From NCBI GenBank assembly GCA_965602945.1, contig CBFDBC010000164.1, forward strand, positions 1-8,729: 8,729 nucleotides of DNA. The letters are read 5' to 3'. This DNA comes from JAUXEH01 sp965602945 (GTDB taxonomy: Bacteria > Acidobacteriota > Aminicenantia > Aminicenantales > Aminicenantaceae). Every line of letters starts with the position of its first letter. The first letter of the stretch is position 1. This document shows positions 5,778 to 8,729 of this stretch, piece after piece. A program made the position numbers and the translations under genes. The notes beneath the pieces are model-generated. The model was not told the origin of the DNA. It was given only the letters and a program-made list of their open reading frames with translations, and did no database searches.

Positions 5778-7448
5778 ATGCATACCAAGTTCCGGTTTTC
5801 GCTGTTGATACTGGTTTCACTCAGCCTCGTCCTTGCCGCCTGCGGCGGGAAGACTCAAGGCCTCGATGCAGCCCTGGCCAGCCTGAGCACGGACGATCTG
5901 GCCGCGGATGTGGAGGTACTGGCATCGGATGAATTCGAGGGCCGCTTCCCCGCCTCCCCAGGTGAGGAAAAAACCATCGACTATCTTAAGAAACGATTCA
6001 TGGAGGTGGGGCTTGAACCCGGAAACGGGGGCAGCTATTTCCAGGATGTGCCTCTCGTGGAGCTTACCGCCACACCGGCGACCGAACTTGTGATAAGTGG
6101 AGGGGAAAAGCCTCTCCATTTCAAATTCATGGACGATTTCGTAGGCGTGACCCTGAGGGTACAGGAGAAGGTGACCGTCGAGGATTCCGGGATGATCTTT
6201 GTCGGCTACGGGATCGTGGCACCTGAATACCAGTGGAACGACTACGAAGGGATCGACGTCAGAGGAAAGACCGTGGTCATGCTAGTCAACGACCCGGGCT
6301 TTGCCACCCAGGACCCGGACTTCTTCAACGGCAGGGCCATGACCTACTACGGCCGCTGGACCTACAAGTACGAGGAGGCAGCCCGGCAGGGAGCCGCATG
6401 CGCCATCATCATCCACGAGACAGAGCCGGCCGCATACGGCTGGGGCGTGGTCCAGAACGGCTGGACCGGGCCCAATTTCAGCCTCGTGACGGAAGACGGC
6501 AACGCCACGCGGTGCGCCGTGGAGTCCTGGATCACCCTGGACACAACCCGGGCCATTTTCGAGGCCGCGGGCCAGGACTACGACGCCCTCAAGAAATCGG
6601 CGGAACAGCCTGGCTTCGAGGCTGTTCCACTCGGGCTGAAGGCCAATCTCGCCATGGATGTCAAGACCCGCGACTCCGTGTCCCGGAACGTCATCGGGCT
6701 CCTGCCCGGTTCGGATCGAAAGGACGAGTACATCATATACACAGCCCACTGGGATCACTTCGGCAAAAACCCGGCCCTGGAAGGAGACCAGATCTTCAAC
6801 GGTGCCCTGGACAACGCCACGGGTACCGCGGCCCTGATCGAGCTGGCCGAGGCCTTCCAAGAGCTGGGATCGCCTCCTTTGCGGACCATCCTGTTCCTGG
6901 CGGTCACGGCCGAGGAGCAGGGGCTGTTGGGCTCGGATTTCTATGCCACGAATCCAATCTACCCACTGACCAAGACAGCTGCCGTTATCAACATGGACAG
7001 CCTGAACATCTACGGCCGCATGCAGGACATCCGCATCGTAGGCTACGGGCAGTCCGAGCTGGACGACTATGTCAAGGCGTATGCCCGGGAAGTGGGCCGT
7101 GTGGTCCTGCCCAATGCGACTCCGGAGAAGGGCTCTTTCTTCCGCTCCGACCACTTCCCCTTCGCCAAACAGGGTGTTCCGGCGCTGAGCGCCGGATCCG
7201 GCATCCAGCACATTGAGAGGGGAGAAGAATGGGGCCTGGCCCAGCAGGAACAGTACATCCGGGACAAATACCACAAGCCCTCGGACGAGTACGATCCCGA
7301 CTGGGACCTGAGCGGCGCCCTGGAAGACCTGCACATGTACTTCACGCTCGGGTACCGCCTGAGCATGGAAGCCGGCTTCCCCAACTGGAAGGAAGGCAGC
7401 GAGTTCAAGGCCAGGCGGGATACGGCCATGCGCACCACTGAGCGCTGA
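5778..7448 (+). CDS. M28 family zinc peptidase lipoprotein with PA-like insert
   Basis: This is a predicted membrane-anchored di-zinc aminopeptidase or carboxypeptidase of the M28 family, 556 residues long. A lipoprotein signal peptide ends in LAAC with Cys22 as the lipidation site, placing the enzyme on the envelope facing the periplasm or exterior. An N-terminal 'LAADVEVLASDEFEGRFPASPGEEKTIDYL' type segment (41-70) is followed by a protease-associated-like insert (about 135-245, including FVGYGIVAPEYQWNDYEGIDVRGK). The catalytic part shows the expected metal ligands: His324 in AHWDH with catalytic Asp326, bridging Asp345 in GALDNATG, Glu379-Glu380 in TAEEQG, Asp407 in NMDSLN, and His499 in YHKPSDEYD. 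All ligands are present, so activity is expected. The start at 5778 has AGGAG seven bases upstream. It lies 89 bases after the beta-propeller gene. It likely cleaves peptides for nutrition; the exact specificity is not readable. Confidence 0.94.
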   Translation: MHTKFRFSLLILVSLSLVLAACGGKTQGLDAALASLSTDDLAADVEVLASDEFEGRFPASPGEEKTIDYLKKRFMEVGLEPGNGGSYFQDVPLVELTATPATELVISGGEKPLHFKFMDDFVGVTLRVQEKVTVEDSGMIFVGYGIVAPEYQWNDYEGIDVRGKTVVMLVNDPGFATQDPDFFNGRAMTYYGRWTYKYEEAARQGAACAIIIHETEPAAYGWGVVQNGWTGPNFSLVTEDGNATRCAVESWITLDTTRAIFEAAGQDYDALKKSAEQPGFEAVPLGLKANLAMDVKTRDSVSRNVIGLLPGSDRKDEYIIYTAHWDHFGKNPALEGDQIFNGALDNATGTAALIELAEAFQELGSPPLRTILFLAVTAEEQGLLGSDFYATNPIYPLTKTAAVINMDSLNIYGRMQDIRIVGYGQSELDDYVKAYAREVGRVVLPNATPEKGSFFRSDHFPFAKQGVPALSAGSGIQHIERGEEWGLAQQEQYIRDKYHKPSDEYDPDWDLSGALEDLHMYFTLGYRLSMEAGFPNWKEGSEFKARRDTAMRTTER

Positions 7449-7490
7449 ACCGGTCGTTTGGGGTAAAATGTTCAGAGCCCAAAAAACGGT
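7449..7490 (+). other. Imperfect stem-loop after the M28 peptidase gene
   Basis: Starting right after the peptidase stop, ACCG (7449-7452) and TTTGGG (7457-7462) can pair with CCCAAA (7478-7483) and CGGT (7487-7490), leaving internal mismatches and a 15-base loop. There is no U-tract after it, so it is not a standard terminator. It could protect the 3' end of the message. The rest of the 99-base gap holds two GTCAGA copies (from 7490) and an AT-rich stretch near 7503-7513 but no firm promoter. Confidence 0.28.
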
Positions 7491-7547
7491 CAGATCGTCA
7501 GAATGAATAATCTTACGGATCCAAGGGTACCATTAAGTGAGAGCTGA

Positions 7548-8249
7548 ATGATGGATGGGCTGATCATACTTCTTGTCATAGGAGTCGTGAGCGCCGTTAT
7601 CATTCTTTCCATTCTCTTCACCATGGAGCGCCGCAAAAAGATGGCGGCCTACGCTGAATCCCAGGGATGGCACTTCACTCCGGACAAAGACAAGGGAATG
7701 AGCGATCGATACCCGTCCTTCAAGTGCCTGCGTCGGGGCCACAGCCGCTGGGCCTACAACATCATGCGGGGCGACAGGGACGGGCGGGACGTTACTGCCT
7801 TCGACTATCACTATGTGACGGGTCACGGCAAGAACCGGCAGGTCCACAACTTCTCCGCCCTGGTCCTCCAAAGCCCTCTGACGCTCAAGCCGCTCTACAT
7901 CCGGCCAGAAAATGTCTTCGACAAGGTCTCGGATTTTTTCGGCAAGGACGACATCGACTTCGAGTCCGCGGAATTCAGCCGCAAGTTCTTCGTGAAGGCC
8001 CCGGAAAAGCGCTGGGCCTACCATGTTATCCACCAGCAGATGATGGAATACCTCCTCGAAGCGCCCAGCTTCCACATCCAGTTCGACTCAAGGGATGTCA
8101 TGGTCTGGCGGAACAGACGCTTCAGAGAGCAGGATTTCGACGAGGCCTTCACGCTGATCCAGGGCATGTTGGAGCGGCTGCCCGAGTATGTCAAAAAGCA
8201 GCTCGAGGGAGAAGCCGGACAGGCCGGAGGTTCAACTCAGGAGGAATAA
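7548..8249 (+). CDS. Conserved single-pass membrane protein of unknown function, coupled to lemA
   Basis: This is a 233-residue protein with one N-terminal membrane helix (about residues 4-25, LIILLVIGVVSAVIILSILF), a basic stop-transfer MERRKK, and a cytoplasmic domain. I recognise the general style of a conserved uncharacterised family but cannot name it. Notable blocks are LRRGHSRWAYNIMRG (61-75), FDYHYVTGHGKNRQVHNF (85-102), the acidic DDIDFESAEFSRKFFV (134-149) and RWAYHVIHQQMMEYLL (155-170). No catalytic motif of a known enzyme is evident, and there is a single Cys (60). The start cannot be further upstream because an in-frame TGA is at 7545-7547; either of two adjacent ATGs (7548, 7551) may be used. 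The ribosome site is weak. Its stop overlaps the lemA start by one base, so the two products are likely made together at the membrane. It could be related to DUF3137-type LemA neighbours, but I do not see clear support for that. Confidence 0.85.
   Translation: MMDGLIILLVIGVVSAVIILSILFTMERRKKMAAYAESQGWHFTPDKDKGMSDRYPSFKCLRRGHSRWAYNIMRGDRDGRDVTAFDYHYVTGHGKNRQVHNFSALVLQSPLTLKPLYIRPENVFDKVSDFFGKDDIDFESAEFSRKFFVKAPEKRWAYHVIHQQMMEYLLEAPSFHIQFDSRDVMVWRNRRFREQDFDEAFTLIQGMLERLPEYVKKQLEGEAGQAGGSTQEE
8239..8244 (+). promoter_or_regulatory. Strong ribosome binding site of lemA
   Basis: AGGAGG lies four bases before the lemA ATG at 8249, inside the last codons of the preceding gene. This near-perfect site, stronger than that of the upstream gene, fixes the lemA start and the TAATG overlap. 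It suggests that LemA is made at a higher rate than its partner from the same message. Confidence 0.8.
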
Positions 8250-8729
8250 TGGAAGCACTGTACGTACTTATCGGCCTGCTGTTGATCACACTGTTCTGGG
8301 TCATCGCCATCTACAACTCGCTGGTCAGGCTGCGCCAGCACCTCAAGGATTCCTGGGCCGGTATCGAAACGGAGCTCCGGAGACGCTACGACCTGATTCC
8401 CAACCTGGTCGAAACCGTCAAGGGGTATGCGGCCCATGAGAAGCAGGTGTTCGAAAAGGTTACCGAGGCCCGGACCCGCGCCGTTAGTTCCTCCGGCTCC
8501 CCCACTACCCAGGCCGCGGACGAGAACGTGCTGGTCCAGGGGCTGCGATCCCTTTTTGCCGTGTCCGAAGGGTATCCGGAACTGAAGGCCAGCGATAACT
8601 TCCTGGAGCTGCAGAGGGAGCTGGCCAACACCGAAGACCGCATCCAGGCTGCCCGCCGATTCTACAACGGCAACGTGCGCGACCTCAACACACGGATCGA
8701 GGTCTTCCCCTCCAACCTCATCGCTAACC
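8249..8729 (+). CDS. lemA: LemA family protein, N-terminal 160 residues; C-terminus beyond window
   Basis: LemA proteins are small bacterial membrane proteins with an N-terminal helix and a helical-bundle domain, normally about 180-200 residues, so only a short C-terminal part is missing. The frame runs MEALYVLIGLLLITLFWVIA (single TM helix, residues 4-20), then IYNSLVRLRQHLKDSWAGIE, the family hallmark RRRYDLIPNLVETVKGYAAHE (44-64), FEKVTEARTRAV (68-79), YPELKASDNFLELQRELANTEDRI (109-132) and ARRFYNGNVRDLNTRIEVFPSNLIA (135-159). All diagnostic blocks are present. It starts within the stop of the preceding membrane protein gene (TAATG). The biochemical role of LemA is not established. In many genomes it neighbours TPM-domain or other envelope genes, but what follows here is outside the window. 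Confidence 0.96.
   Translation, partial: MEALYVLIGLLLITLFWVIAIYNSLVRLRQHLKDSWAGIETELRRRYDLIPNLVETVKGYAAHEKQVFEKVTEARTRAVSSSGSPTTQAADENVLVQGLRSLFAVSEGYPELKASDNFLELQRELANTEDRIQAARRFYNGNVRDLNTRIEVFPSNLIAN

Noticed and set aside
6233..7334. Long open frames on both strands inside the M28 peptidase gene
   Set aside because: The 327-codon plus frame and the 350-codon minus frame lie within a gene with every zinc ligand present. Both are out-of-frame shadows.
7503..7547. 14-codon frame MNNLTDPRVPLSES abutting the ATG of the membrane protein gene
   Set aside because: It ends exactly before that ATG but has no ribosome site and no protein-like features. It is probably chance, though it fixes the downstream start by its in-frame TGA.
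1..8729. CRISPR array, tRNA or rRNA gene, insertion sequence or integrase
   Set aside because: No regularly spaced repeats, transposase or integrase motifs, terminal inverted repeats or RNA-gene-like stretches were seen; the gaps between genes are all under 250 bases.

Overview
The window is ordinary-looking chromosomal DNA from a moderately GC-rich bacterium. It holds eight protein genes in two divergent blocks, with both outermost genes cut by the window edges. No RNA gene, insertion sequence, phage gene or CRISPR array was seen. A Hanks-type kinase of the 'HRDLKPEN ... LDFGLAK' type, a secreted six-bladed beta-propeller protein with a GEGQGPGEI motif, a lipoprotein M28 peptidase and a LemA protein together suggest a Gram-negative, heterotroph-like lineage such as Acidobacteriota or Candidatus Aminicenantes. 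That assignment is an inference from gene style, not from a marker gene.

Left block (minus strand, transcribed leftward from about 4301): a secreted Ntn-type cysteine amidase (choloylglycine hydrolase / C45-like) with a C-terminal CARDB-like domain (2829-4301). Its stop codon overlaps a possible 19-codon minicistron. Next come an ABC exporter ATPase (1759-2676) and its six-TM permease (956-1762), coupled by an ATGA overlap. Last is the N-terminal 278 residues of a Ser/Thr protein kinase (1-835), with its own good ribosome binding site and a promoter carrying a perfect TTGACA box.

Divergent centre (4302-4530): about 230 bases with no gene. It holds tandem 7-bp repeats, a short hairpin and a perfect 9-bp AT-rich inverted repeat just upstream of the rightward gene. 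It probably controls both blocks.

Right block (plus strand): a secreted six-bladed beta-propeller protein (4531-5688); an M28 zinc aminopeptidase-type lipoprotein (5778-7448), whose promoter candidate carries a perfect 10-bp palindrome in its spacer; a single-pass membrane protein of a family I recognise but cannot name (7548-8249); and the first 160 residues of LemA (8249 to the edge), tightly coupled to it by a TAATG overlap.

Taken together, the window encodes envelope and extracellular functions: two secreted or surface amide/peptide hydrolases, one secreted propeller protein, an ABC-2 exporter, a signalling kinase and a LemA membrane unit. There is no clear single pathway. The strongest unexplained items are the minicistron behind the amidase, the two operator-like palindromes, and the uncharacterised LemA-coupled membrane protein.
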